Shown: in pieces, positions 46,146 to 59,048 of the stretch
Layout: each line of letters opens with the position of its first letter
Position numbering within the stretch: the first letter of the stretch is position 1
Source of the DNA: Closterium sp. Naga37s-1
Lineage: Eukaryota > Streptophyta > Zygnematophyceae > Desmidiales > Closteriaceae
Direction: 5' to 3'
Length of the DNA stretch: 64,000 bases
Assembly: GCA_947471745.1 (NCBI GenBank)
Contig: CANJKZ010000093.1
Coordinates: 2,713,501-2,777,500 of the forward strand
The notes under the pieces: generated by a model
The model's input: only the letters and a program-made list of their open reading frames with translations
Told to the model about the DNA's origin: nothing
Database searches by the model: none
Position numbers and translations under genes: made by a program

Positions 46146-49100
46146 CACACCCATAGGCAAAGTGGGGGAGAACAAGGGGTCACAAGACCAGTCAAGCAAA
46201 GCAAAGCAAAGCAAGCTCAGGGTGGATCACAACGTCACTACACATTCCGAGCACAGGTTCAAAGGCCACAAGGCCAGTTCACATGCAGTATTATACATAA
46301 AGGTAAACATGCAGGTGCAGGTATATATAGATCACAGTACAAGCAAAGTCAAGAGGTAAGCAAGTGAGGCCAAGTAGGCACAAGACCTAGCATAGTACAG
46401 AAGCGCTGATGATCAGGCTGAAGCGCCTTGGTGAAGATATCAGCAGTGTTGGCCTGAGAGGCCACGTAAGCAAGGCGCACCTGACCACGCTGCTGCAGCT
46501 CACGAGCAAGGAAGTAGCGAAGAGCAATGTGCTTCGTTCTATGCTCCAGTCTGTGCTCCCGACACAAGGCCAGCATGGCCTTGTTGTCTACGTACAGAAC
46601 TGGAGGAGAACGAGGCGGCTCTCCCAGGTCAGTCAGCAGGTAGGAGAGCCAGCGTAACTCCTGTGCAGCCATGGCCCCTGCGTATATCTCAGCCTCACAG
46701 CTGGAGCTGAGAACAGAAGACGAGCGGGTAGACCGCCACGAGACAGAGCCGGAACCAAGGCTGAAGGTGTAACCCTGTGACGACCGCTGCGTAGCCAAGT
46801 CGTCAACCCAAGACGCGTCTGCGTGACCAGTGAGGACCACTGGACTCCGCCCTCCAAGCACGAGCCCCATGCCCGACGTACTGCACAAGTAGCGCAACAC
46901 CCTCTTAGCTGCATCCATGTGCTCTGGTCGGTGTCTCCCAGGAGCAACGTAGCGTGCCAGCATGCTAAGAGGGTATGCCAGGTCAGGTCGAGTGCAGGTC
47001 ATCAGGTACATGAGGCAGCCAACAAGCTCTGGGTACGGGCCACTCGGCTCTACGGACTCATCCCAAGGCAGAGCTGAGAGCGAGTGGCGAGTAGACAGAG
47101 GAGTGGCCTGAGGCGAGGAGTACGTGAAGCCGAAGCGCTGAAGGACCTGCTGCACCATGTGTGACTGAGTCAGGGTAATGGTGCGCCGTGCTCTGTCCCG
47201 GGTGATCTGCAAGCCAAAATAGCTGCGCAGTTCACCCAAGTGTGTGCACGTGTGTCTCTTCTGCAGCTCGGACTTCACGTGGGCGAGTCCAGCAGTGTCA
47301 GCAGTAGCAAAGACTAAGTCGTCGACGTACACGAGGATGTAGAACGGCGGCAAAGAGGTGTAGGTGCGTAGAAACAGCGACGGGTCGGCAGTAGAAGGAG
47401 CAAACCCAAGAGCCGCAAGTGTTGTCCTCAGTGTGTCGTGCCACTCACGGGGAGCCTGGCGGAGACCGTAGAGTGGCCGGTAGGTAGAGGTACAAGGTCA
47501 GGTCGAGTGCAGGTCATCAGGTACATGAGGCAGCCCACAAGCTCTGGATACGGGCCACTCGGCTCTACGGACTCATCCGAAGGCAGAGCTGAGAGCGAGT
47601 GACCGGTAGGCAGAGGAGTGGGCTGAGGCGAGGAGTACGTGAAGCGGAAGCGCTGAAGGACCTGCTGCACCATGTGTGACTGAGTCAAGGTGATGGTGCG
47701 CTGTGCTCTGTCCCGGGTGATCCGCAAGCCAAGATAGCTTGTCAGTTCACCCAGGTCTGTGCACGTGTGTCTCTTCTGCAGCTCCGACTTCACGTGGGCG
47801 AGTGCCTCAGTGTCAGCAGTAGCAAAGACCAAGTCGTCTACGTACACGAGAACGTAGAACGGCGGCATAGTGGTGTCGGTGCGTAGAAACAACGACGGGT
47901 CAGCAGTAGAAGGAGCAAACCCAAGAGCAGCAAGAGTAGTCCTCAGTGTGTCGTGCCACTCACGGGGTGCCTGGCGGAGACCGTAGACTGGCCGCCGGAG
48001 GCTTTACTGGGTACCAGGAGGAAACGACCCAATGAAGCCAGGTGGGCGGCGCAGCCAGATCACCTCGTGCAGGCTGCCCTGTAGGAAAACAGTGCTGAAG
48101 TCAAGAGAGTGAAGCTCGTAGTCGCGCTGAGCGGCTATGTGCAGCAGCACCCGAAGAGTGGTCATCTTCGGGGTGGGAGAGAAGGTCTGAAAGTAGTCAA
48201 CTCCCTGCTGCTGACTGAAGCCTCGAGCCACGTAACGCGCCTTGAAGACAGGCAGAGAACCCGGCGGCCGCTTCACCCCGAAAATCCACATGCCACTGAC
48301 GATGTTCGCCCCAGGTGGGGGAACCTCGTCGACGTAGGTGCCTGTGGACTTCCAGGAAGCCATCTCTGCATCCATGGCTGACTGCCACTGAGAGGAGTAG
48401 GGACCCTCTATCGCCTCTGCGTAAGAGCGCGGGGTCGGGATGTCTGGTGCATCCGGGTCTCCCTCAGGGGCAAGCAGCACGGACACGAGATGAGGTAAAG
48501 CAGCAGCAAAACACTGGAACTCCTCCTGCCTGTCCTCAAGGACGTCCGTGCTACGAGCACACTCACCCCCGACGGACGGAGGACAGACAGACTCAGACTC
48601 AGCAACAAGACTAGCGGCGTAGTCTAGACGACAGTCAGCAGCGAAGTCGACAAGCTCAGCAACTAAGGCAGACGCAGCAGTGGACTCAAAGGAAGGGTCA
48701 GTGACAACAGTGGCCAGGAGACGCGTGACAGTAGGACTGGCAGCACGAAGGGAGTCAGACTCCGGGTCAGCAAGAGCAGGAAGAGAGGACTCTGGAGGAG
48801 ACGGCAAAGGGACACGCTGTGGAGCAATGGAAGGACGCAGTGCCATCTGGTGCGTGCCCGAGACCGCAGGAGGACGCGGACGTGGAACACGACGACCAGT
48901 GCGAGCAGCACGAACAGGCGACGCAGGACGAGACTCAGGCTCACGACGCTCAGCAAGACCTCCAGTAGGACCAGTGTAGGGAGAAGGAGCAGGCAGTGGG
49001 GAGGCCAGCTGTAACTGTGACTCAGACTGGACAGGCGGTGGACACTCTAAGGAAGGAGCAGGACCAGAAGAAGGCGGAAGACCAAGAACCTGCTCAAGGA

Positions 49101-52100
49101 GCGGAACGAAGTACGGCCGTGGTCGCGCAGCACCTCCAGAACCAGCACCGACTCCAGCAGCTCCAGCTGCAGCAGGACCACCGGAAGACGCAGCAGCTCC
49201 GGCTCCAGTACCTCCAGCAGCACCTTCTCCAGCAGCACCGCCAGCTCCAGCTCCGCCAGCAGCTCCAGCACTAGTAGCACCACCAGGCCCAGCAGCTCCA
49301 GTACCTCCAGTACGAGCACCTCCGGGACCCGTGGCTCCAGTACCCCCAGCAGCAGTAGAACCTCCACCACCGGCAGCACCACCAGCTCCAGCAGCACGAC
49401 TCCAGCGCCGAGCAAACCACTCGCGCAGCTCCTGTGGAGAGAGTAGCTCCCGCCGGGACGAAGCACCCGAAGGACCTCTAGGCCCAGCACCGCCAGACTC
49501 CACACGAGCAGGCCCAGCACCCTCAGGCTCCGCACCCCCAGACTCGGCAACCCCAGGCTCAGCACCCCCAGACTCAGCACCCCCAGACCCAGCACCCCCA
49601 GGCTCCGCACACTCAGGCTTAGCACCCCCAGACCCGGCACCCGCAGGCTCAGCACCCCTAGCAGCACCAGAGTCAACAGCTACCTCGACAGGCTCGACTG
49701 CGTCTACCTGGGACACACCTGAGGGGGCAGGACCCTGAGGGGGGAGGGGGTCTACCGGGGGGGGACCTGCCGCGAGGAAGAGCGGCGGGGGGGGGAGGGG
49801 GGCAGCGCGGTAGGGGAAGAGACGGTAGTACGGAACCGACTCGTCAAACGTGACGTCCTGGGAGGACAGAACACGGCGCGAGGTGGGGTGGTAAAACTGC
49901 CAACCAGGCGCGTCAGGGGGGAAGCCAAGGAAGACGCAAGGAACAGCACGGGAGGACAGCTTGTCTGCAGACAAGTCGCGGAAGAAAGCTCGAGATCCCC
50001 AGACACGGAACGCAGACGCATCGCCAACCTTCCCCGTCCACCGCAGAGTAGGGGAGGTCTCCGGCATCGAGACCCGGGGCTGAAGGTTGATCTGATGCGC
50101 CGCGTACTGAACCGCGAACGGCCACAGAAAATGGGGAGCAGCCGCATGGATCATGGACGTACGAGCGACGTCCATGACCATGCCAATGCGGCGCTTAGCA
50201 ATCCCATTTTGCTGTGGAGAGGCCGGAAGCGTGAACGTATGGCGGATGCCCTCCGCACGACAGAAGGCTCGCAGAAGGTCGGAGGAAAACTCTCCACCTC
50301 TGTCAGAGTGCAGACGCAGAACAGGAAAGTCCGAGCCGAAACTCTCTCTGAGCTGGAGACGGGCAGCGCGGATCCAGTTGATCAACACCTCAGTGACCTC
50401 ACCCTTGCGGCGCAAGGGGAAGACTGTGGTGTAACGCGAGTAGTCGTCAACCACCAGCAGGAAGTAACGCTCGTGACCCTGCCCACGGACGCGGGCTGGG
50501 CCCCATACGTCCATGTGGAGAGTCTGCAGCGGAGCCTCTGTCGGAGGAAACTCGGAGGAGTGAGGAGCGGCGCGCTGCCGCCCCTCGACGCAAGGAACGC
50601 AGGTAGGGGCAAGCCCCGGGGGAAGGGGAGGGAGGGACCGGGGGAGACCAGAGACAAGGACACGGAAGGCCATGCCTCGGAGACGAGGCAGGGAGGGGTG
50701 ACCAAGGCGGTGGTGCCAGAGGAGAGTCTGGTGAGACAGGAGACGACACGAGCAGGGGGCAGACTCAGGACCAGACCTGGACGCTGCAGCAAACACCTGA
50801 CCTGACGCAGCTACTTGACCAGACGCAGGAACCGGAGGAGACTTGGTAGTCAGTGTGTACAGGCTCGACCCCGGCTGACGGGTAAACGTGGCCAAGTGTC
50901 GGCCCGTCCGAGCACACGTGCAGTGGGTCACTCGCTGACTCGCACGAGTGAACTGGTCAACCCCCCCATCCTGTAGGTCAGCACCACTCATCAAGTTCGT
51001 AGAGAACGAGGGGAGGTCAAGACCTGACAGGGAGCCAGAAGGGGCCGCCGGACACGGTAGGACAGTGGAGTAGTGGGCAAGGACAGGACCCCCAGAGGGG
51101 TCTGCCAGGGAGACTGCAACCGGCCGACGAAGCGGCGTGAGTGTGGTGCGGTCTCGAAAGAAGGAGCGGGAAGCACCCGAGTCAAGGGTGAAGGTGTGCA
51201 AAACCTGAGCCGACGCAGTACCTGAGAGAGCAGACTCACCAGCACCTGGAGCAGCAGACTCACTAGCACCTGGAGCAGCAGACTCTCTAGCACCTAGAGC
51301 AGCGGCCTCAATGCCCGGGTCAGGCGGAACACACAGGTAACAGTCACCCTCAGCACTAGTAGACACAACATACATGGCAGCAAGAATAGCATCATAATCA
51401 AGATCAAACATAGCTACACCCGACTTGAGCAGATCACCCCAGCGAGGGATCTCAGTGGCGTTAGGGAACTGGATACGCCAGGCGTCCGTCAGGCGGCCAA
51501 AGCAGCGCTGGGTGGCGTGCGGCCCGCCGCACGGCTCCCCAGTGCGGTCGCCTGTACGCAGGACTTAGGCACAGGGACCAGGACCCCCAGACTGCTGGCG
51601 TGCAGCGTACCACTCACGAAGCTGCCGGGGCGACGGGGTCTCACGAGAGCGCTGCTGCTGCTGGCGCTGACCACCACCAAAGTCTCCCCGCTGCACAGCT
51701 CCACCCGGACCAGCTCCACCTCCGCCGCCGCCGCCGCCGCCGCCTCCACCTCCACCGCCGCCACCGAAGCCCCCACCCCGGCCACCACTCCCACCCCCAC
51801 CCCCTCCGCCGCCTCCACTGCCACCACCGCCGCCCCCGCCAGCTCCTCCAGCGCCCTTGCCCCCCTTGCCCTTGCCGTTGCGGCGCCTCCCACTAGGAGC
51901 AGACACAGCGCCGACCGACTCGGTGCTAACGAGGTCGACAGCAGCAGCAGAGGCAACAGAGGGCAAAAGGGGGACGGGGGAGCACCCCTCAAAGAAAGGG
52001 GCACGAGGGTCACCACGAGAGGCTCCAACAGCGACTATACTCTTCTCAGCTGGAAGGAGGCGCTCCTCGAGGAGGTCAACGGTGAGTGTGGTGGGGCAAA

Positions 52101-52899
52101 GAGAGAAGAAGTGGTCCCTGACCGAGCGAAGGGAGTCAAGGAGCCGGGTGACTAGGTAGTAGAGGGTGATATACATGGGGGGGGGGGTACTTGGCGCAGA
52201 ACTCAGCAGGAAGCGCAGCGCGGTAGCGGGTGTCACTAGTGCGGAGGTGTGTAATGAGGTCAGCGACTGTGGCAAAGGCGGCGAGGTCAGGGAACAGGTA
52301 CGGCAGCATGAGGCGACTAAGGGCAGCAGTGGCAGGGGAGGAGTAGCGTGCAACTACAGCGTCCTACAGAGTCTTAGCACTCTTGTACTGACTTAAGTGC
52401 GCACGCTCAGTGGACGACGGTAGGTGACTACGCACAGCAAGGCGGGCAGCATCATCGCGCGTGGTCCACTGCGAGCGAACAGTACTGTCAGCATCAGCAG
52501 CATGGGCAGCAGAGGCGCCAGATGTGAGATCGAAAAGTGAGAGACCATCCTTGCTATCGCACTATAGGAAAAGCTGCAGATCATCTACCCAAACCTCAAA
52601 GTCGACCGCTCGACCCTCAGCATCGAAGGTAAGAACATTGGGACTAGTCATGACAGCAGCAGCAGCAGTGCGACTTGGCTAAGCGGCGCGGCTCGGCAGG
52701 GCGGGGCGGCTCAGCAGTGCGCTTACCAAAGGCGGGTGGGTAGGAGGCCGCGACTGGTGGGGCAGGGCCGTGGCGCGCCGGCAGGGTCAGGGCCGCAAAA
52801 GGGCGGCAGGGCAGGGCCGCGGCTCGGCTGCAAGGCAGGGCCGGGACGGCGGCGACGGCGGCAGCGGCTGGCACACCGGCGGCAGCAGTGACGACAGCT

Positions 52900-53390
52900 G
52901 CTGCAGGTCACGCCCCAGCAGCTGCTGCAGTTGGCAGGCCGCGGTTGAGGGAGGGGCAGGGCGGGGCCGCGACGAAGGGGCGGGGCCGCGACGAAGGGGC
53001 GGGTCCGTACCGAATGCAGGGCGGGGCCGCGACGAAGGGGCGGGGCCGCAACGAAGGGGCGGGGCCGCGCCGAAGGCAGGGCGGGGCTGCAACGAAGGGG
53101 CGGGGCCGCGCCGAAGGTAGGGCGGGTCGCAGCAGGGGAGCTGCGGGCCGCGACGGGCGACGGGGTCGCGACTGCGACGGGGCCGCGACTGGCGACGGGG
53201 CGGGGCCGCGACTAGCAATGGGGCGGGGCCGCTAAGGGGCCGCGAAGGGGTCGCTAAGGGGCCGCGAAGGGGCCGTGTAGGGGCCGCGAAGGGGCCGCAA
53301 AGGGGGGCCGCAACGGGCGTCAGGGGCAGGGCAGGCCGCTAAGGGGCCGCGAAAGGGTAGGGCAGGGCAGAGCGCGAAGCGCGCTTCGGG
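52900..53390. repeat. GC-rich tandem repeat in the copia A leader
   Basis: Repeats are based on GGGGCGGGGCCGCGACGAAG and later GGGGCCGCGAAGGGGCCGC. They lie between the primer-binding site and gag. The resulting open frames on both strands are composition artefacts. Confidence 0.8.
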
Positions 53391-53469
53391 CAGTTTAGGA
53401 AAAAAAAAAAAAAAATCGATGGTGGGCCCTAGGCAGAAACGGTCCCACTAGGGAACCCGCTCTATACCA

Positions 53470-53593
53470 TGTGAAGAAAGAGGAATGAAATGACTAGGAA
53501 ACAAGTGGGTACACGTAGGAAACCTAAAAGTGTTGTACCCTATAGTATCCACCCCACTATAGCCTAGATAGACTATATCATATAAGTTTGACA
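53470..53593 (-). repeat. 5' LTR of copia A
   Basis: This 124-bp LTR is the partner of 46023-46145. It is followed by target copy GCGCG at 53594-53598. Confidence 0.88.
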
Positions 53594-53710
53594 GCGCGTT
53601 CAATATATTGTGCTTTGGAGCTTCACGCATCGCGTATTTCTGCCGCTTCAAATGCACAGCCTTTCGTACGCGTTAGCGTGCCGAAGCCTGGCCTGGTTCT
53701 CAAACAAAGG

Positions 53711-54382
53711 ATATTGGGAAAAGATCATACAGGGGCCGAACAGTGCCAGAGCGGTGATCTTCCAGGGGCCGAGAGGCCCGGAAATTACCAAACCGCTGTG
53801 CGAGGAGGAATTAACAGAGGGTCCTTGTTTATTGCACGTAATTCTGTTACTAGTGGCATGTACCGGCTCGCATTTTCGCTCGCGTGTCGTTTAGTGAGCC
53901 GACTCTACCGGGATCTCTAGGGCAGCCAAAAAAAACTAAAACTCATGGGGAACCTGGACGCAATTGCGGGAAGGATCAACCCTTAAAAAGGGGACCTTCC
54001 TGGTATTTAGGGTTGATGCCTCCCGAGTCGCATCCGTTTCCGAATGGGTAATTATTTTTTTTCCAGTGGTTTCTGATCGGGTAGGTGATATGTATCACCC
54101 ATAATATATTATGTTGTTACGTACTCACGATTTGACACGCCGAAATCTAATCCCAGAAAAAGGCGAAGTGCGCGTTGTAGTAGATGGCGGTCAAAACCCT
54201 CACAAAAGAAAATGAACACGAAGTTTGGTTCGTTTTAGCACTTTTCTTCTATTTATGGTTCGGCTTGTTCGCCGAGTCGTTTGGTCAGCTCCGGGTTGAA
54301 ATCCTACGGTCAAGATTTATCGGCCCTACTTTCAACACCCCTGGCACTGTTCGGCCCCTATATGATCTTTTCCCAAGGATAT
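53711..54382. mobile_element. Inverted-repeat (foldback/MITE-like) element
   Basis: About 39 bp at 53711-53749 (containing GGGAAAAGATCATACAGGGG and CCGAACAGTGCCAG) recur in inverse orientation at 54341-54382 with a few differences. The 590 bp between encode nothing recognisable. A clear target duplication was not identified, so the superfamily is not assigned. It lies between copia A and LRR gene B. Confidence 0.55.
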
Positions 54383-55047
54383 TTGGATTGGAGTAATGCG
54401 TTGGATGGCTGTGAAGGATGTGCCGCTGTGTATGTTTGCACCAGGGTAGGACCAGCTGGCTGATTTGGATAGGCAGAGGAGTCCTCCTTCCCTTCCGTAG
54501 CTGCCCCCGACCACGCGAGAGATCGCCTAGCATGTGTCGCCCTGGAGTGGCTGATCTAGGGATGGCAAGGGCATCATTGTACCATACCTGATACCAGCCG
54601 TCCCTACTTCCATACCTGCCGTCCCCACTGTGAGGGTTTCATAGATGGTTCATCTCACTACTATATCCAGCTTGCAAGAATGATTAGCGGGTCAGGTTCG
54701 GTCGAGGTGCACTGGACCACTCCCGTTCCGTTCCGCGCGGAACGTGCGCGGGAGAGGTCACCCCTATTGCTGTACATCCGAACACAACTCTCTTTGGCAC
54801 ATCTGCTCAATCTCCGTATCCCTTCTGTTCTCTGGTTCTGGCATCGCAAAGCGTGGAGTGGCAGAAGCATCAGAGCCGCCATTTTTATTTTCGCTCCTAC
54901 CCTAAAATCAGTGATTTGTGACACCAACGAGTCGTGCTTGTAGCCGTTCTCCCTCCCTCGGCTGCCGCTTAGAAAAAGCCAGGTTTCTCCGTACGGAGGA
55001 CGTACATGTTTCTTTGCAGCCTCGTTTCCTCTCTTTTTGTAGTCATC
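54383..55047 (+). promoter_or_regulatory. 5' flank of LRR gene B, with empty site of the gypsy insertion
   Basis: This region is collinear with the split flank of gene A (3480-4392 plus 10051-10325). The sequence around 54706-54725 reads GTGCACTGGACCACTCCCGT. The single ACCAC (54716-54720) is the undisturbed equivalent of the duplicated ACCAC around the gypsy element in copy A. The palindrome TCCGTACGGA is at 54988-54997, about 50 bp before the ATG. Confidence 0.6.
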
Positions 55048-58000
55048 ATGGCGCGAAAGTCTACAACCGTCCCTCTCTACTTTGTCTGCCGCGTGCTGGC
55101 CGTCGTCATGCTTCTCGCGTTCGCCGCTGCAAGTAGTGCCTACCGTGTGGCGGATGGTCGGCGACAGCGTCTCGGTATTGGACGGGCGGCCTCCGAAATG
55201 CGTCGCAGGCCTTCGACGAGTCGAAGCCCGCGCCAGGTGGCTGCGACCGCTGCGCTGAGTCAGGCGCGCATCAAGCTCCAACCCTCGCAATGTGAGTCTA
55301 AATCTTGTCGCCGGAGGATGGCTTGTGGAAACACGGCATAAATTTCCCCGTGTGAGGCTAAAAGGCGACGCTTTATAAGGCTTGTGGTGGCAGAAAGAGT
55401 AATTATGCTATCATATAGTCATATTCAACCTCTTGCAGGCGCGGGTATTTCCCTTTTTAATGACAACCAGGTTGGGATTGAGCGGGATTGACGCATGATC
55501 GTCAGCTCCTGTAGAAAAATGGATTTAAATGCCAAAAAGCCACATAAAATGGCTGAACGTTCCGCAACTATTCTAGCGTGCTAGCGAAGTCCGACTGTTT
55601 TCTAGTCTAGCGTGCAGTTGCTACACCACTCGGCCAGGGCTCGTCAACGTAGTACGTCGACATTATGGGCGGAGTTGCTTGGCTTGATTCATGTTGGCCA
55701 TTGCGGACGAGCCATGACAGTCTTCCCCTTCTTCCTGCCTTCCGCCCCCCAGTGCAAGCGCTTGTGGCTCTGGGGATTCTTTGGGGGAGCGACGCTGCAA
55801 ACGTGTTCTGTGATGAGTGGAAGAGCGTGGACTATCATGGCGGCATAGATGGTTATTGGGAAGTGGCGTGTGACCCACACGGCATGGTCACCGACCTGTG
55901 AGCTCTGTGATGAGATGTGCGCTTTGGAAAAGGAGTAGAGGGTTGAGGGGGGGGAGGAGGAAGTGAGGTGGGGTTGATCGGGGGAGGGAAGGGCAGTATA
56001 CTATGGGGCAGGAAGTGCTGTTTGGCATGATGGATGATGGAAGAGAGGCAACACTTCAAGTGCGGGGTGTCCATTCCACGCTGTACGAACGTGCTTGGAA
56101 GGGCAATCTGGCATACCTTTGAGTGTGCCACAAACGTACTTGCTTTCCATACCAGTGCAGCTCGCACCGGTCAAGCTGCTGCAGCAATGAAACCGTTTCC
56201 ATTAAAACCGTACAGCCCCCCTGTTTTTGTTGTTGTGTTGTATCTGTTTGTTTGTTTGTTTGTTTGTTTCTTCGGTTTTCTTTTTGTTTTTGCACTGCAA
56301 AACTCGTATGATCCGTGTAGGTCAATGTACATCCCCTATCAAGGATTTGGAGTCGTGCCGGAAGCCATCACAGCCCTCTCTGCTCTCCAAACTCTGTCAG
56401 TGCCGACCACTGCTGGGATGGAGGCACCGGGATGGCTGCAGGGGGATAGTAGAAAGGACCACATTGGTTGCTGAACCACCACTGGAACACATGTGCTGCC
56501 GACATAGAAGAATCGTTGTACCCCACACAGTTGGGAATATCCCACATATCGCTTGCTTTTGTCATTCCACACGCAACTCAATAATCAATCATCCGACATT
56601 TGTGCACCAATCTTGAGATTCCCTTGGGTTCCCTTTCGTATTGTCTCCCTGCCCTCTTGCATTGCATGCCTCTCTGCAGGGGGCTGTCTATGCCTGGCTA
56701 CAATGGGAGCGCAGAGATTCTCGGCCATTTCCCCAACCTGCAATATGTGTACGCATCGAATTCCGCTCAACCATTGCTCCTCCTCGCAACGAACGTCATG
56801 CTCGCATTACCTTGTTCTACGTCATTCTGTCCCTTCGCTCTCTCCCACATCTGAGCTGTGCCTACCCCACCCACTTGGTTGGCACACGACAGAGATCTGA
56901 GCTATACCACCTTCAGTGGATCCATCCCTGAATCCATCGGCAATGCCAAGAGTCTGCAGTACATGTAAGAGGGGGGTCTGGTGCCAAGGCATGGAAGGGG
57001 GCGTGCAGCTGCTGCCTTGGTCAGCCAATGGCAGGATGGGAACCCGAGCTTCCGGCATATGTGCTGTATTGCTGATGGGGGCAGTTCGTATCGCAACTTT
57101 TTCCAAAAAAATATTCGGAAAAAAAATCTCACCTTTCTGCCTACCACTGCGTATCTTCCCCCGTTAACACGTGCTTCTGTGCCCCGGTTCGTACGCTCTC
57201 AGTGGAAGTCTTCCTGGCAGCTTCAGTCGCCTCACTGCACTCGAATTTCTCTACCTCCCCCCTTTCCTTCCTGAAAACACCCTTCCTCCCTAAAATCCCT
57301 GCAAGAAGCTGACGCACTCTTCTCCCTGGCATGTACGTGTGGCACGGCATGGTATGGCATGGCATGGCATGGTATGGCATGGCAGGGGGCTTGGAGGCAA
57401 CAACGTGAGTGGCCCCATACCTGCTAGCCTTGGCAGCCTTGTCAATCTGACGTCCCTGTGAGTAGCACGACCTGTCCCCCTCCACCACAAGCTTACATCT
57501 GACTGCTCTTCTGGCAATGCTCTTACAGCTTCCATGTTTAGTGCTTGGGTCTCGCTAGTACATCCCGTATCCTCCTATTGTGCCCCTGCCTACTCGGGTC
57601 ATTGGTACCATTGTGCTATTGACTGGCCTCTTGTCTGCATGCACTCCTCAATGGCACATACCGCCCTCGAATTCTTGTACCTCCCACGTCTCCTTCTTTG
57701 CCCTTCCTCCTGAAAATCCCTTTGCTCCTTCCTAATCCTTCCACATCTTCTTCCTAAGCTGCCGCATTATATCCAGCAGCCACATCCCTACCATTGCGAG
57801 GAAGCCACTTGTAGCTTGAGCAGAGTTGAACGTTGGCTTGGATCATCTTCCTCCCCCTCCCATTCCCCATTTCCTAATTCCTCCAATCTCTCCCCTCCCA
57901 TAACCACCCACTGCGACCATGCCCCACTCAATCCCCAGTGATGTGAGCAGCAACCACCTCAACGGCTCCCTCCCTGACTCCATCACCCGCCTTGCATTGC

Positions 58001-59048
58001 TGCAGCACCTGTGAGCACAGGGAAGTTGCGAAGCTGGGATATTGAGGAGGCATGGAGGTTCTATCGTACAGCACCTTGTCTTGGCCTAGCAAGGCTGTCA
58101 GCGTCATGTCGGAAATTCCCTTACCTCTCTCTGTCCTGCTGTTGCCTCCTCCCCATGTATCTCCCTTCTCCCCTCTCTGCTCTCAACGGATCTCCCTCCT
58201 CCCGAGTCCTACTTCTTGATTACCCTGCTCATCCTCATGTTTGTTGCTGTAGTAGTTACTTCCCAGGCCCCTCTGGGTATCACTCTCCTTACTGCACCTA
58301 CTGCTTCTGGTCCTTAGTATTCCTCGATAAGCCAGTCGAGCTTACTCACATCTGCTAATGAAAACTACCTACACCATTTCTCCAGATCTCCTGAGTTTGT
58401 TATGGCCTGACACTCACTCCACATGATCCTGAAGCAATCACATGAGTAATACAGAACATACAAACAATGCCGAGGTCAAAGCCCGTACCCCCTATATCCG
58501 TGCCTGCTCCCACCCCCTATTGCTACACCGCTAAGTTCCCTTGGAGGTGATGACCTCCCACCGAAGCGGAGGGCCAACCTCTCCCATCCTCTTGCCACCG
58601 TCACTTAGCCGCCCTGCTGCCTGTCCTCCAGCTCGTGCCTGTAATTCCAGCTGGCTCGGGCATTCATCCTGCACGCAACGAAACATGCACACTTCACACA
58701 AAACAAAAGCTCCTTCCAGCTGTAACCCTTCCCCCTCCACTCATGCGAGGGTTTGCTGACTCAGCAGCCCACCTCCGCCCTGCCTTTATCCGCACCTCGC
58801 TTCCCATCCTCAGTACACATAGACGTGGTTGCCTGTACAAATATACAGTATGTACACTTCCTCCTCTGCGCCGTAAACTTGCGACAGTCAGCAAAGGTAG
58901 CAAAGGTTTTGGTGCATTCCTTCCACAACGTGAAAGTGTATTAAGAATTTTCGAGAACACCATGCATGTGTGGCAGGGGGCTTGGAGGCAACAACCTGAG
59001 TGGCCCAATACCTGCTGGCCTGGGTAGACTTATAAAACTGACGTCCCT
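55048..59048 (+). CDS. LRR protein gene, copy B (multi-exon)
   Basis: Proposed exons: 55048-55291, 55753-55897, 56321-56395, 56680-56748, 56893-56964, 57386-57457, 57939-58010, 58977-59048. Further exons probably lie at 59920-60778. Exons 1-2 encode a signal peptide (VLAVVMLLAFAAASSA) and an LRR N-cap (ALVALGILWGSDA, FCDEW, VACDPHGMVTDL), total 389 nt as in copy A. Later exons are single LRRs, such as FSGSIPESIGNAKSLQYM, NNVSGPIPASLGSLVNLTSL, NHLNGSLPDSITRLALLQHL and NNLSGPIPAGLGRLIKLTSL. Sites are GT-AG and every LRR exon has phase 2 on both sides, so exons can be lost or duplicated without shifting the frame. The counterpart of A's exon 12560-12631 is decayed here (57193-57252). Likely a secreted or surface-anchored LRR protein. 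No kinase seen. Some exons in the longer introns may be missed. Confidence 0.7.
57193..57252 (+). pseudogene. Decayed LRR exon in gene B
   Basis: This block reads GSLPGSFSRLTALEFL and aligns with exon 12560-12631 of gene A. It has lost about 28 bp including the original acceptor (CCCATCCCAG in A), and its donor position reads CTACCT instead of a GT site. Skipping it keeps the frame because neighbouring exons share phase 2. Confidence 0.65.

Larger units (their letters stand above)
46023..53593 (-). mobile_element. Ty1/copia element 'copia A' with very short LTRs
   Basis: LTRs of only about 124 bp (5': 53470-53593; 3': 46023-46145) have TG...CA ends and are about 93% identical. The target duplication GCGCG lies at 46018-46022 and 53594-53598. 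The Met-tRNA-type primer site TGGTATAGAGCGGG (minus strand, 53456-53469) adjoins the 5' LTR. Parts run leftwards: GC-rich leader (about 53400-52650), gag with a glycine-rich tail (about 52400-51500), protease (FTLDSGASRSFF near 51185), GAG-pre-integrase (HHRLGHPSLPRLRGM near 50690), integrase (MDVWGPARV near 50510; SDRGGEFSS near 50300), an unusually long Gly/Ala/Glu-rich linker (about 49750-48900), RT (YVDDLVFATAD in the left third) and RNase H (about 46900-46360). Part of the RT stretch is present twice. It is broken, with a few breaks. Confidence 0.92.

Noticed and set aside
52770-53235. Open frames on both strands in GC-rich DNA
   Set aside because: They come from the GGGGCCGCGACGAAGG repeat of the copia A leader, not from genes.
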